DNA of 64,000 bases from Zygnema cylindricum (lineage: Eukaryota > Streptophyta > Zygnematophyceae > Zygnematales > Zygnemataceae). A program made the position numbers and the translations under genes. The stretch lies in contig JBBHKE010003079.1 of the NCBI GenBank assembly GCA_037447655.1, positions 1 to 64,000 on the forward strand, written 5' to 3'. The stretch's first letter is position 1; every line of letters begins with the position of its first letter. Under the pieces are notes generated by a model. It was not told the DNA's origin and did no database searches. It was given only the letters and a program-made list of their open reading frames with translations. Positions 24,051 to 36,433 of this stretch are shown here, piece after piece.

Positions 24051-27000
24051 CTAGAGTGGAAGTGGCGAACATGTCAACGCTTCGCGAGAGCCAATGATTT
24101 GCCAGTCAAAGAAAACCCACTGGTTTGTTGACTGAGCGCGATGAAGCTCCACTGCAAGCAAGTTGCTGCCAGTTTTAAACCAACCGCCTGACAGTTGAAT
24201 GGTTCTGTACGCCCAAGCCCCGCCATAGCTGGCAAAACTTGTGGCATTGACAGGGCCAGCTGGAATACTTGGGGTTCGGTAAGCCTCCACACCATTGATG
24301 TACAGCACCTGAAACGTGCAACCAAATACTATGTGAGAGGCAAGCTCTACAACACTAAGCCAAGTGTAGAAGTTCTTGTAGTTGATCAAGCAATGCTATG
24401 ATTGAAACCAGACAACAGAGGATTATTTCCTCAACCAAGAAGCAAAAGGGAGAGGGAAGAAACGATGTGTTGCTCGAAGGCAACAAGCCGTCCCTTCGCC
24501 TTTTTGAAGACTACAAAAATTAGCAGATTCTCGTTAAACTCGTGGCAAGCTTGTTTTGCAAATTGACGTGGAGAAACTTACAGCGCCGTCATTTGACAGA
24601 AGCTGGCTGGTCAGCTGAAAATTGCACGCAGCATCCGGAACTTGGATTGTTTTGCGGAAGTAAAATGTGCGACTTGGCTCGCTTCCAGTTGGTCCCGGAA
24701 CAAGAATTGTTTTCAACAACCAATAGCCAGTCCACCCAAGAGGTGCTGGACCTGAAATGGCAAAGATCAAATTGACATTGTCAAACATACAGTACATACT
24801 CAGGCTGGAGGGGATGCCAAATTATCAGCAGTTGCGTTGAACATCCTTTTATGATCATCATATTTTCTATTACATTTCTACCCAGGCAACTTTTACAAAA
24901 GAGTGACCATCAAATACACGGAGAGGAGATACTACCTAAGTGGAAAAAAACGATCACGGAAAACAATAGGTTACCTGACGGCCATGAACTTGAATAGTAA
25001 GTAGGAAACATCCAGTTACCCGTGGGCAATGGTTGGCTGCCATCAATGTATTGCCAATTGGTATTTGCCTGCGCATCCCCCATAGATGTAAAATCAGCAC
25101 AAGGTATGTTTGGGATTTTAGTTTTTCTATGAACTTTTGCTGTTAGAATCGAAAAGCTCAAAAATAGAATGAACAAATGACACAACAGATGTTCTTTTGG
25201 TGCTCTGAATGGAAACGACATCTGACAACTTACCGGAATGATTGTTTGGTCCACTTGTCGGACGCATGTTGTTGGCAATCCGGGGAGAGCAGAGCACGGC
25301 ACAACAACATTGCGGAAGAGGTCCATGTCAACTGCTGCGCTTCGTTTCCATGCCCATCCGGCATGGAGCTCCACTGCTATCCAATTTGTGCCCACCTGCG
25401 CATTGACAAAGGCATCTTCTGCATCTATATCAATGATAGTGCAGGGTCATATATGTAAACTAAGTGACTGCTTTAAAAAATAGCTGATCCACCATTGATC
25501 GTTTGTATTTAACAAAAGAGCATATTGGGACTGAATGAAACAGGCCCAGGAAAAGGGCTGTACCACCAAAGGTGAGCTCGTGTTTCGGAAACATGTTTCG
25601 CACTTATTGTAGCTCCATGCTAGATTGCTGCTCCCGCTTGCGCTTGTTGATGACGTTGGTGTAGTTTTGGAGTTGATGAGGCCCAATGGCATTTGGGGAC
25701 GCCAAATTTCGATTCCATTCAAGTACACGACAGCACCATCCACTCGTCGGATATTGAAGTCTGTTTTAATGCAACAGTTTAACCAGAGAGAAAATGTGTC
25801 AACCTACGTGCGAACATTGCATGATTTTGTTATCAGATGGCTTCTTTTTCTTCCTATGGCACAATGCTTCTCCCTCAGTTTAGCTCTGCTGCCAAGACCT
25901 TGCATAATTCTTGAGGACATTGGTCGAAGACCGAATGAGTACTGCTTGTTAAGGACTGTGGTTAAGGCTTGTGGGTATACCAATGCCATAGGTGCTGTTG
26001 ATCTGAGAAGCAGTGAGGCTAAATGCCTTGGCAAAGTAGGCTGTCACATTGCCATCTTGAGTCCAGGCTCTCAGAGTTGATCCAAACGTATCCCAGGCTG
26101 GCGAATCAAGGTTGAAACCAAGAGGACCTTTCCCGGTGGGCCAACTAGCCACATTTCTGCAAGAAGAAGAATATGGAAAAAACATGTAAGATTCACACTA
26201 AATTGTCAACTATTTTCCAACAAACAATTCTGCAAACAGATGCAATAATGTACTTGACGCCGTTATTCGGCTCGTGAAGTTTCCATCTTCAGTGATCTCC
26301 TCACCCTGTCTTCCAAGTGGGGTTGAGAGCGTCCATATTTCCGCCCTTGTCGTAGAATGCCCATGCGGTGGCGTTGCGAGGCCACACCTCCGTGGGAGTG
26401 GTGGCGTTGCCCACAGGGAGGCATCTCCCGCGGCTGCACACCCATCCGGCCGTACAGTCCAGCTGGCCGCCGCCGTTGTCCACCAACCCGTCGCAGTCGT
26501 CATCCACCCCATTGCACCTGCACCCGGACCACCGCCATGGCCATCAGATTCGATGTCCGCTATTGCTTAACTCCACGGCAAGGATTTCCGCTAACGTCAT
26601 GAATCTAAACCAGGATTACAGCATGGTTGTCTCGTCGTTTGTTACTGTGCAGCCAAGAATCCGGTTCCGGACTTCCGTAACTGGTATGGCCTATATTGAA
26701 CAGCCAGGGAGGTTAGTAGAGGAGGACTTACACTTCAAGATTCACTGGGGGAGCAGTGCATTGCTGGAAAATGCCGCTGGTGCAAGTTTCTATGCCCACT
26801 CCACACGCGGTTTGGCACGATCTTGTCAGGAGCTGTCCCGTGGATGACTCGTCAATGTTACCTGCATAAAACAGTAAAAACATGTTCACGTTTTACTGTT
26901 TTAGCATGTTTTTTCAAACATCGTGTGAACGTAACATTTTCAGCCCAACAATTTGGCGCTTGGAAACATCAAATGTTTGGCAGGGATGGGAGCCTTGGAA

Positions 27001-30000
27001 TTTGAAAATTGAGTTTGCTGACTGAATTTGCATCGATCTCGATATGTTTGCCAAGGAAAAACATTTAGAGGCGTTGTACGCACCATTATTGTTGTTGTCT
27101 ACCCCATCACATATTTCCGGAGTGATACTTGGGCCTGAGCAAGATGGTCTGCAAGAGAGGGGGCGCAACTCGTGATCACTGTCAGATCTGGTCTTCTAGA
27201 AATTGCAGCAACTAAAAGCTTGAAACTTTTACTCGACACAAGGGTGCTTCAACTATTCTTATGTTTTTGATAAGGGTATTGTTTCAACCGGAACTATTCG
27301 ATACAGTCCCTGTCTCACCTTCGGATACCAGAAACCCTGATGTCAAAGGCCAATTGCCAGGCCCAGGAGCCAACAGCATGTACCTCCGCGGCTATGGTGT
27401 TCACTCCTTCGACAAGATAATATGATGGATTGTCCCCTGACAGCGGCAGGAGGAAGGTTTGCCAGTTCATCCAAGGGGATTGCGCTAGAGCCTGCACCAG
27501 AATAAATCAGGGTATTTGTTCCTGTTCAAAAATTATGTCACACCATATCTGATTGATATCCATTGTTGCATCTGGTTCTTCATTGTTGCCTGATACATAG
27601 AGTTTCAAACTGTTCAAGTGACCTATGAGTCTGAGATTTCATGGCAGATTTGCTAGAGAACTTCCACGCACCGTCGTTTTGTTAGAGAGTGTGCCGTTGG
27701 GCAGATTTGAGCGCAGCATCTCCTGATTGTTGAGGTACAATATGACTCCATCGTCCACAATGACCTCAATCTGGAGGGAAGAATAGCAGGCTGTGTCGGT
27801 GAGGGTGAAGGTCCGACGGAAATAGTACGTCAGAATCGATGCAGAAGGCTGAGCGATGAATGTGCTCAGTGATGGATCTCTCCCTGCTCACCAATCACTT
27901 TCAGATCTTTAGCTGCTGAGTTGGGACCAAATGCAAGTCAAAGCATTTCATAGTTGATCACAGTTTCTGGACTGTTGGATATGTTTTAGTACTGTCAACT
28001 GCAAGATAAAAAATAGCAAGGAAGTGCAGGAGAAAATTACATCCAGTGAATCCCAATGGTCCTGTGCCATTTTTCCAGGTAGACGAGGCAGTGAGGGGGT
28101 TGTAGAAGAAAGGCCGTAATTCTTTGCCCGAGTCATCGAACCGCCAGTTGCTGCCTGACCAGACAATACCGCATTGCCTGCACCAGCAGCCAAAAACAAA
28201 CTATAGTTGATAATGGCATGTTCGACTGTTCAGCAATCAGTTCAGTTCACTGCTTCAAATCTAACTTTAACGAATGGAACAGTGTGGATGTCATAACTAT
28301 ATACTCAATGTTAAAATAATTGATTTCAATTTCAATTTCAATTCTGTATTTCGCCACTGATTTCACTGCAGTTTTGCTGTTGATCTGCAAGGTTATGATT
28401 GGAAATACAGATTCATTTCTCTTTTCGCAGAAAGTATATCCCCTCAAAAGTGCTTGCCTGATGTAGATGCAATCAACTGAACATCAAAAGTTTCCTACTG
28501 TCTAGAAGTAAAGATATGCAGGGTTTCAAAGTTTACGTGTTTCCAGAACACGCTATAGAGTTGTTGCCCGGCACGAGAGTAGTGGTGCCACTCCAAACTG
28601 GCCCCAAGGCAAGCTCCAGCCATGGCGGCTGGTTGGAGCTACTGCAGACATAACTGTACTGCATGTTGGATGTTGTGTTCGCCAATGGTGTGGCTCCTAC
28701 ACATTGCCTGCATCAGACATCTTTGAAATTAAGTAAGGGATCTTGAAACTCCACAAGGAGCTTGAACTGAAGTTGCCATCTTCATCTTCATTGTTGAATA
28801 AGAAGCTACAGAGTTTAAACGTGGGTCTTAAGTGCTGGAGAGCCTGGACAGTAGGTCGCACCTGAAGAAGACACTGTCAGAGTTTGGTAAAGTCCAGGAT
28901 TGCGTGGGCTGTGGCTGTATCTGGAGAGTGAGACCCACTCCGCAGAGGCTTTGTCCTCTATATCGCACTAAGATGTTGGCGGGGGTGAAGGTAGGGGCGC
29001 TCGAAGAAGGAACAACGGTGACTTGATATGTCTGGCCAGCCAACAATACGGCAAAGAAGTTGCGCAGAACTGGCAACATTTCATCGACTTTGTTAAGGTT
29101 CCCATCGAGGCTGATGACCTGTCCGTCACTCACACGGATGATTTGCACATAGCTGCGAGAGCACAAACAAGGATCAAAACAACTGGTTCAAAGCGTTGTG
29201 CATTATATGTGACAAGGTTCATTTACAAGATACAGCAGTGAATTATTTTTTATGTGTCCCTTCAAGTGTACTGGATACTAAGCTCTGTAAGCCACCTGTG
29301 TTTTCGCCATCTAATGTACTCGTTTTGTCCTGGAGCATCTAAAAATATAGCCCAGATTGCCTTGTAAATATGAACCAAAGCAAATAATTCAATTTAGTTT
29401 TCACAAGCATTCTGACCTGAAATCTCCTCGTGTGAAATTGACGTTCTTGCTTGTGCTTGTGAAACCTGGTTCCGGGTAACTGATCTGAATGCTTCGATAA
29501 CATGTTCCCGGACAGGAGTAGGCATTCCAGATGCTGTTAAACTGGCAGTTCTGTGCACCTGGAGGAAGAATTTTCAAATTGTTGGCCACAAGGTAACCGG
29601 GGGATCCCATGATGCTCCCATCTCTGTCCCACAAGGTGTGGAATTGAGACTGTTCTCCTCCATCAGACATCGTATTCCATAGCTGCATTTGATAAATAGC
29701 GTGGTTTGTCAATATGCTGTCGAGGATCGAAATAACTAGTGCGAATGAAAATATTAAAAATTAGAAACAGCTTTTTCTGCAAAAGCAATGTGGAAACGAA
29801 CTCAAGTATGTGAATTCAGGTCAAAGCGGATCAAACTTTGCTGGTAAAAAGACACTCACATTGTACTGGTAAATGCGAGGCGGAAACCAGATTGGATTTG
29901 TATTGCTTGAAAATGATAAGCTCTGCGACAAGGCAAGGTAACAGAAACCAGGTTACTGGTTAGATTCCTCGGTGTCTCAAAAACGTGTCGAGGATTCATA

Positions 30001-33000
30001 TCAGATGCCTCCAAGAAAAACAAACCTATTCAATATACCAGAAACTTCATAAGGTCACTAGAACCTGCTATTTTCAATCCTACTGGTCAGGTTCCATGTT
30101 TCAACAATAAACTAAAAAAAAAAGGAAAACTTTAATGAAAGACATAAGCAGGGCTTACTTTCACAGAATGACCGGGATTCCAAAAGTCGGCCCCTCCAAC
30201 AAGTGCAATGGCACTCGCGGTTCTGCAACTTCGGTCATAATGTGTGAAGCTGTGTCACATAGGTCCCGCCCTCTCACTGGGTTGTTAATCAGGATGTAGG
30301 AGACCAAGGAAATGTCGAAATTTTGTATAAGCTTTAGCGAAAAGGTAGCAAGTTTACAGCAAGATCTCACCTGACATTTTGAACTACATTAGGCAAAAGG
30401 AAGTTATCGATTAATCGATTTTTGTCAATCAATACGCCGAACGTTGGGGCAGTGCGTGAAACACCCCCCGTTGATCGACCTTGAACACCCCATTGAAGGG
30501 GCATGCTGAGGAGAGAACAATGTAAAAAAGATGGAGGTACACGAATTAAAGAACTTTTTAGATCAACAAAAGTTTTTTTTTTTTTTGTGAAGTAACAAAT
30601 AAAAAATCAAACTATGAAATCTGCATTTGAAGGAAATGTACAATCATAACACGGGTAGTTGAACTAGAGTGGATTCTGCGTCATCTCTCTATATCTCACT
30701 ATATCTCAACTTTTACATATGTTTAACATGTAGAAGAACTATCGCACGGGGGAGGAAAAAAAAAAAGAAACTGGCTTACGTGCAGCCTGAAACTGGACGG
30801 CAAGGGGCCCATGTATCCGTTCTCCAACACTGCTCTGGATTGCCATAGTTTTCTGTAAGGGCCACCATACGAGAATCCTTAAGAGTAACTGTCTGATCTT
30901 GGTTCAGAAAGACACCCCATCCGTTATCCGCAAAATCGCTGTCGCTAACTGTCAAGTAGTCGGTGGCGTGGATGAATAGCCTGCAAAATTTGGCAGCCAC
31001 ATATAGGCTTCAGTACCAAATCAATTCCTTTCTTTGACGTATCTGCTGGCAATTTTCTTTTTGAAATGCATCAAATTCGCAGTGAAGCAAAGCTGTCGGA
31101 TCCAATTCATCCATTGTGGGAGGTGGGTGCGTTACCATACCCCATATTCACATTTTTATAGAGTGTGAGTTGGTCGACATTTCCGGGAACAGGATTCTGC
31201 AGATGGTAACAACATGCAAGAAGTTAAATGAGTGAAGTCTTTCTTAGTCCTTAAAACCAGCCCAACCGATTCCAAAAGTCATGTTCCTCACCAGATATTT
31301 TCATAGAACAACGGTTTACCAACTGGATGAGTTTCATGGAGAACCTGCTTTAAAGATACTAGGATTCAACTCGCCAACTTGAGTCAGTTAAATTATTCAT
31401 TCAGGCCTAATGTGAACCAGTTTCTTAAAAGGCGATTTCATATGCTTGATTAACGTGCTGAATTTGATTTTAAACTGGAATGTGGCGTACCCAGTCAGAA
31501 TCACGGGGTCGAAGGCCATGAGGATAAAATCGAATCCCGACATCTCCATTCGAATGTGCGACATTGCCCGAGAAATCGGCAAGGCTTTGGGAGACCGGAG
31601 TGGTAGTATTGATTCCAGGAATGTTCAAAGACATGCCTCGAACTGCACTTCGAAGTTCAATCCAGATCCTGTTGATCACAAATAGACCAGCAAAAAATTG
31701 TGTTTCAGGGTTAAAAAACACAGGTTGAGAGGCTGTCTGTAAGGTTCTGCAGGATGAATCAGCAAAGATTCTGGTTTCTGCAACCGAAATGTGACATTAA
31801 GCGGTATGCTTTTGTGAATTTTTTTGTATTTTAATATATTTAGATAGAACTGGCACACATATGGTATTTATGGTATTATTTACCCGTTGGTCTCAGAACC
31901 AGCAGCCACGTTGTTAATAATGTTATTCCGGGGATTTGTAATCCAAAAGGTTGAAGGCTCATCATCTGTCTCCTCGGATATTGGAGGATTGGTGCCAGAG
32001 AGCATAATTTTCCTATCCACTGCACATCAGCACGGCTAACCACAATAATGTTAGGAAGACTTGTCCTTGTTGTCAGTTTCGACAAAAAAAAATGAGCAAC
32101 TCAAAAAGGCGAATTTGGTGTTTTACAAGATCCATATAGTGACTAACAACCTGTCCTGATGGAGACGGTGTGTGACAACGGTTTGCAAGCCAGTCCTTGA
32201 AAATATATACAATATTAAGTCAATTCTTAAAAATTGATGTCTTGGAGTTTTGTACCTTTATTGGTAAGAATGCCTATGTTGCGGATAAAAGTGTTTCCCA
32301 CTTCTCCTCCTTCCTCAGTCATAAAGCAGTGACCGCTGGTGTTGAAGGCCACATTGCTGTCCAGAGTGATATTGTGAGAGGCGTGGATCACAATACAGCG
32401 CTGCAAAAAAAAAGACATCGACATTCATTTACGTCAATGAGTTGTGGTTGTAGGCCCTGATTTTGGAATCATTTTCCATCCTTTTGAAAAAAATTCGTGA
32501 GCTTTCTGCGCGCTTGAATGCTTTACAGGCGAGAAGTCGAGTAAAATGGAAAGGTTGGAGGAAAGAGGTCGAGCGGCAGCACCTGCTTGCTGTGGTGAAT
32601 GGTGTTTTTTCTGCAAACTGTGCCGGGAACGGAGCCGACGACATGGAAATGGATGCTGTAGCGGCCCAGGGTGCCCTGCTGCCCGAGCCTCAGAAACTCC
32701 ACACCTTCTATGTACTGAGGGGTGCTGGTCATGAAGACTATGAAGTGCCCACCTGTCATATTCCACGGGCAAACCGCTCAATAAGTATGTTCCCATCATG
32801 ACATTCTAATCCTTCCACAAGCAGCATATGGAACCAGAACTTTGAAAGTCTTTTGCCAAACACTTTTTCATTAAAGGAAGAAAAGATTGTAGCTATTTTT
32901 ATTGATAGGCACATTTTTATGAGGCAAGCTCACCATCATACTGGTAAGGCTCGGGTTCATCTGTTCCTGTGATGACGATGTTTCTGGAGAGAAGGGCCAC

Positions 33001-35510
33001 CTCGGCTCGCTGGTCGACAAATCCTCCCATCCCATTGGGGAGACTGTTAAGCTGTCCGTAATGCATGTACTGCAACGGACTGCTCAACGAAATAACGGCG
33101 CCAGTTCCGTTGCGAATAACTGCTTGTCCCCCATGTCACAAAGAAACAGTTACCGCTAACGAGAGTTAATAGTCGCCATTAGATCTTCGTTTATTTTGTC
33201 AGAAGGCGGGCTAAAATTACTCTCAAACCAACCACCCCTCAACGATAAAAAAACAACATATGCCAATTACTCAAAATGACACAGTCTCCTTTCGTTGAAC
33301 GACAAGTACACTGCCCATCGCTATTAAGGTTAATAACTCCAGACTGATCGCGGGCTTCTTTGACACGAAAACATAAAAAAGTGTTGCAAACCTATTCAAA
33401 CAAGTGGTCCCACGTCTCAAACCATGAGTGAGTGCAGTTAACACCGACACCGCTTTAACACGAATGCTTCACTGACTGGGTAGTGCTGTAAGGCCTCCCC
33501 ACCTCCAGTAACGTTGAACACTTCCGCCTGTTTGCGGTCGTAGTCGGTGGATGCGATCACGATGCGGCTGCCCACCGGCCAGCTGTCGGCCACATTGGCA
33601 TCCACACTAATACTGGTGTCGCCTGCCTGAGCTGAGCGCTGCAGTTTCACCCACACAGGCATGCTGGGGGGCCCGGGGAGGCCGTGGAGGCGGACCTGCC
33701 CGCCCACCTGCACAGGAATTTGCTCGTGACGGAGGTCAGATCGAGGGAGGGAAGAATGTTCGGGACACGGGAAGTCATCTGGAGAAACGTGAAGCGAGTA
33801 ATCGGGAGAAGGGTGGACGGTTTCGATCGATCGAAGTTGGCTTTTGAGTTCATGCTTGACGAGTTATTTTTGTCACAGACATGGGCGGCTGGTTTCTGCA
33901 AGGTTTGGAGGCAAGAGAGTGTTTCCTCCGGGGGAAAGAGGAGAGAGAGGAGCGAGAGGAGAGAGAGGAGGAGAGGGCCGCGCACCACCGCGAAGGCCTT
34001 GTGGCCGAGGTTCCTCGGGTAGAGCGGCTCCGCGGGCGCGAAACTGGTGAAGGCGAAGTTGGCGCGCGCGTTGCGGTTGGGCGTGAGCTCCACCGTCAGC
34101 TTCTGCCGGAACTGCTGCGAGGGCGCGCCGGCCGACAGCTGGCCCTCCACCACGATGAAGTGCGCGCGGACCGAGATCGAGGGGAGGGAGGGATGGTCCA
34201 GGACCCTGGGGAGGGGGGGGGGGGGATGGGGAGGGAGGGGGGGAAGAGAGGGAGGGGGGGGGGGGGGGGAGAGGGGGGGGGGGAGGAGGGAGAGGGTGAG
34301 GAGGAGAGGTGAGCGAGAGAGGCGGGGAGAAGAGAGAGATGGGTAGAGGAGAGAGATGGGTAGAGGAGAGAGAGAGGGGAGAGAGAGGAGAGAGAGAAGG
34401 AGAGATTTACTTGCAAAAGTCATCGACACAAAGAGAGTGAGTCACTCAGTGGGGAGTAAGAGAAAGAGCAGAGGGAGGGTCGAGGGAGAGGGAGGGAGAG
34501 GAGGAGGGAGCGAGAGTACTTGAGGAATCCCTTGATCTGCAGCACCGCCAGGTTGACAGCTGGCACGTCCAGCAGCACGAGGCGGCCACATGGCACCGTG
34601 GCATTGGCCCAGTCGGAGATTCCGGGGAGGCCCGGGACAATGCCGGAGGGCCACGTGGCAGGACTGCTCCACAGCTCGAAGCCTGGGGGGGGGGAAGAGG
34701 GAGAGGGAGGGAAGTGAGGAGAGATGAAACCATATGTTACTCCCCCCTTTGAACCTTTGCCAGGTCCAAAATCCTGTTGTGCATGGAAAGATGAGGCAGA
34801 AGTAGCTCCTCCTCATCCAAGACTGCTGTTGTTGGCGGCTTGCCAGCCCTGCCTCAATGGCAGCCTTCCAACCTCGTCCCCATTCAACAAAATCGCTGCA
34901 TTTCGGAGTCTTTATAATATGGGAGGACTTACATTTCTAAAAATTATCCCGAAACTGAAAAAACAACAGAAATTATAAAAAAGACCCCGATAAAGCAACG
35001 GCGTCCATTCGTTGCCCTGCATTCATTTCGCCTCACCGGTCGTGTCGGGTGGCGGTACAGTCGCGGGAGGCCCCGGTGCACTGGAAGACGAGCTACTATT
35101 GGCCTGAGGTGGCGGTGCGTTGCATACCCACGAGCAGCTCCCTGCAGTCAAATAGTGTGGACAAGCAGCCTTAGATTCGACACGCCGCACAACACGCTAC
35201 TTCCAAAGCAACTCATTGTTATGACTTCTCTGTCACGTGACCATTGAGGCCATTGGTCCTCCAGTGTGTCTGGATGTTGAAATTTCTGCTTACCGGCATT
35301 GGGCGGTGGTGGGAAAAGTGGAGGACTAGGAGGAGGAGGTGAAGGTGGAGGGAGGGAGGCAGGCGATATCGGCGATATTGCGGGTGAAGGATCGGTCAAG
35401 AATGGACACGGGGACGTGAAGACGTCCGTTGAAGATGCTGGAGGTCCGTACACTGCCGCCAGGTCAGCGGAGAATACGAGGAGAAGGAAAACGAGGCGGG
35501 AGTTCCCCAT
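24051..35510 (-). CDS. Secreted G8/parallel beta-helix (CEMIP/fibrocystin-like) protein with MopE-like insert
   Basis: About 30 exons encode roughly 1,680 residues. Exons, high to low: 35294-35510, 35037-35141, 34520-34682, 33986-34205, 33503-33707, 32934-33119, 32583-32752, 32256-32400, 31884-32019, 31491-31668, 31141-31196, 30780-30980, 30371-30505, 30159-30222, 29860-29922, 29417-29682, 28862-29152, 28537-28707, 28041-28177, 27672-27883, 27319-27491, 27084-27148, 26732-26861, 26305-26517, 25981-26156, 25604-25760, about 25234-25430, about 24975-25130, 24582-24771, 24051-24308. Protein order: signal peptide (MGNSRLVFLLLVFSADLAAVYG); Ser-Pro stretch PPPSPPPPSPP; G8 domain (FELWSSPATWPSG, then VLLDVPAVNLAVLQIKGFLK, then QVRLHGLPG); beta-helix repeats including GRYSIHFHVVG, NVAFNTSGHCF, NVAHSNGDVGIRFYPHG and GGADFWNPGHSV; and the segment WDRDGSIMG to WNAYSCPG typical of CEMIP. 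The C-terminal third has three copies of a two-part module (GPLGF/YFRR, then DGAVVYLNG and AVELH) with a Cys/Asp-rich CDGVDNNNNG...CNGVDDDCDGLVDN insert between copies one and two. No transmembrane segment is visible near the stop. Animal relatives bind or degrade hyaluronan (CEMIP) or sit on cilia (fibrocystin); the substrate here is unknown. Borders of exons 27 and 28 are approximate. Confidence 0.85.
34200..34420. repeat. G/A-rich low-complexity intron tract
   Basis: This is the intron between the two exons of the G8 domain. It is nearly pure G and A on the plus strand, with several G runs of eight or more, so the transcript (minus strand) carries a C/U-rich tract and the non-transcribed plus strand can form G-quadruplexes. 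It is unusual to find so extreme a tract in an intron of a spliced domain. Homopolymer lengths may be assembly-sensitive. Confidence 0.7.
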
Positions 35511-35575
35511 TGGTCAATGTTGCTGTTGCTTCGTGCATGTGAAGTGAAGTGCCAGCTGCATCGCCGGCGGCGTCC

Positions 35576-35581
35576 TTTATA
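35576..35581 (-). promoter_or_regulatory. TATA box of the G8/beta-helix gene
   Basis: On the minus strand a TTATAAAGG word lies about 65 bp upstream of the start codon at 35510, a plausible distance for a TATA box with a short 5' leader. No other promoter element was assigned. Confidence 0.5.
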
Positions 35582-36430
35582 AGCTGCGAGTTCGCTTTTG
35601 TCTTTTGCTGAAAGCTAAGAGCCCGACAACCATTGGGAACGAAGTGAATATTTGTCGTTAGAGCCGCCCCACGACAAACTGATACGGCGGTGGATCCAAA
35701 GTGTACTGCCGGTTAGGATATGCCAAAATTTAGGATGTTCTAACTTTTTGTCGAGGCAGAATCCGACACAATAGTCGTTGATGACTATGTCCCTTAGTTC
35801 AAAAACTGCCGAGTGGATTGGGACCTTGAGTGCCTTAACCAGCTGTCAAGGATTTTGTCGACAGCCTGGCTCCCTCGGACGTTGGTAACTCGCACACCAG
35901 TTTATCCCACACCTTTTTAGTTTTTTCACATGGAACATTCGGGTTTTTGACTTTATGTGCACTTTAGATCCTTATCCGGCCCACTAAAACGAAATGTCGG
36001 TCCCATGAAGACAAATATTACCACTATCAACTGGGAATCTGGGATACACCAAATTGGATTCTAAATTTGTAAATACGTCAACGAACCCGTTTGTCGCGAA
36101 ACACTCTAACCTGCCTAACTCACTTGGGCAGCGACCTTTGACGCCGGACGGAAGATCCTCTGCCCGCGATTGTCGTTGGAACATTTATGCATTGACTACA
36201 AGGCCGTCATGCTAGACACGTGGAAACGACAAAAGTACATTGAAGTAGCTGATCTTGTTCCAACAGTAGGGACGAATCGACGAACACTGGCGCCGATTTT
36301 TGGACCTCCCAGTTACACACGTTTGCGTCACGACAGTGGCTTCTTCGCTCGTAATGGCGATGCTTTTGAATTGATTAAACTCTGCGTTGTACTTTCTCCA
36401 CCTCGGAGGGAAATAGTCGGACAGAATCAC
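35582..36430. other. Upstream spacer of the G8/beta-helix gene
   Basis: No gene recognised. It presumably holds the promoter of the minus-strand gene. A few repeated TTTGTCG/GACAA words occur but no element ends were found. Confidence 0.4.
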
Positions 36431-36433
36431 TAA

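Noticed and set aside
33647-34429. A 260-codon minus-strand frame rich in Leu/Ser/Pro
   Set aside because: Only its middle part is real (G8 exon 4, then an intron, then exon 5). The Leu/Ser/Pro runs are translated G/A-rich intron.
34842-34978. Extra coding exon between G8-gene exons 2 and 3
   Set aside because: Exons 2 and 3 join in frame without it and the sequence lacks paired splice sites and similarity.
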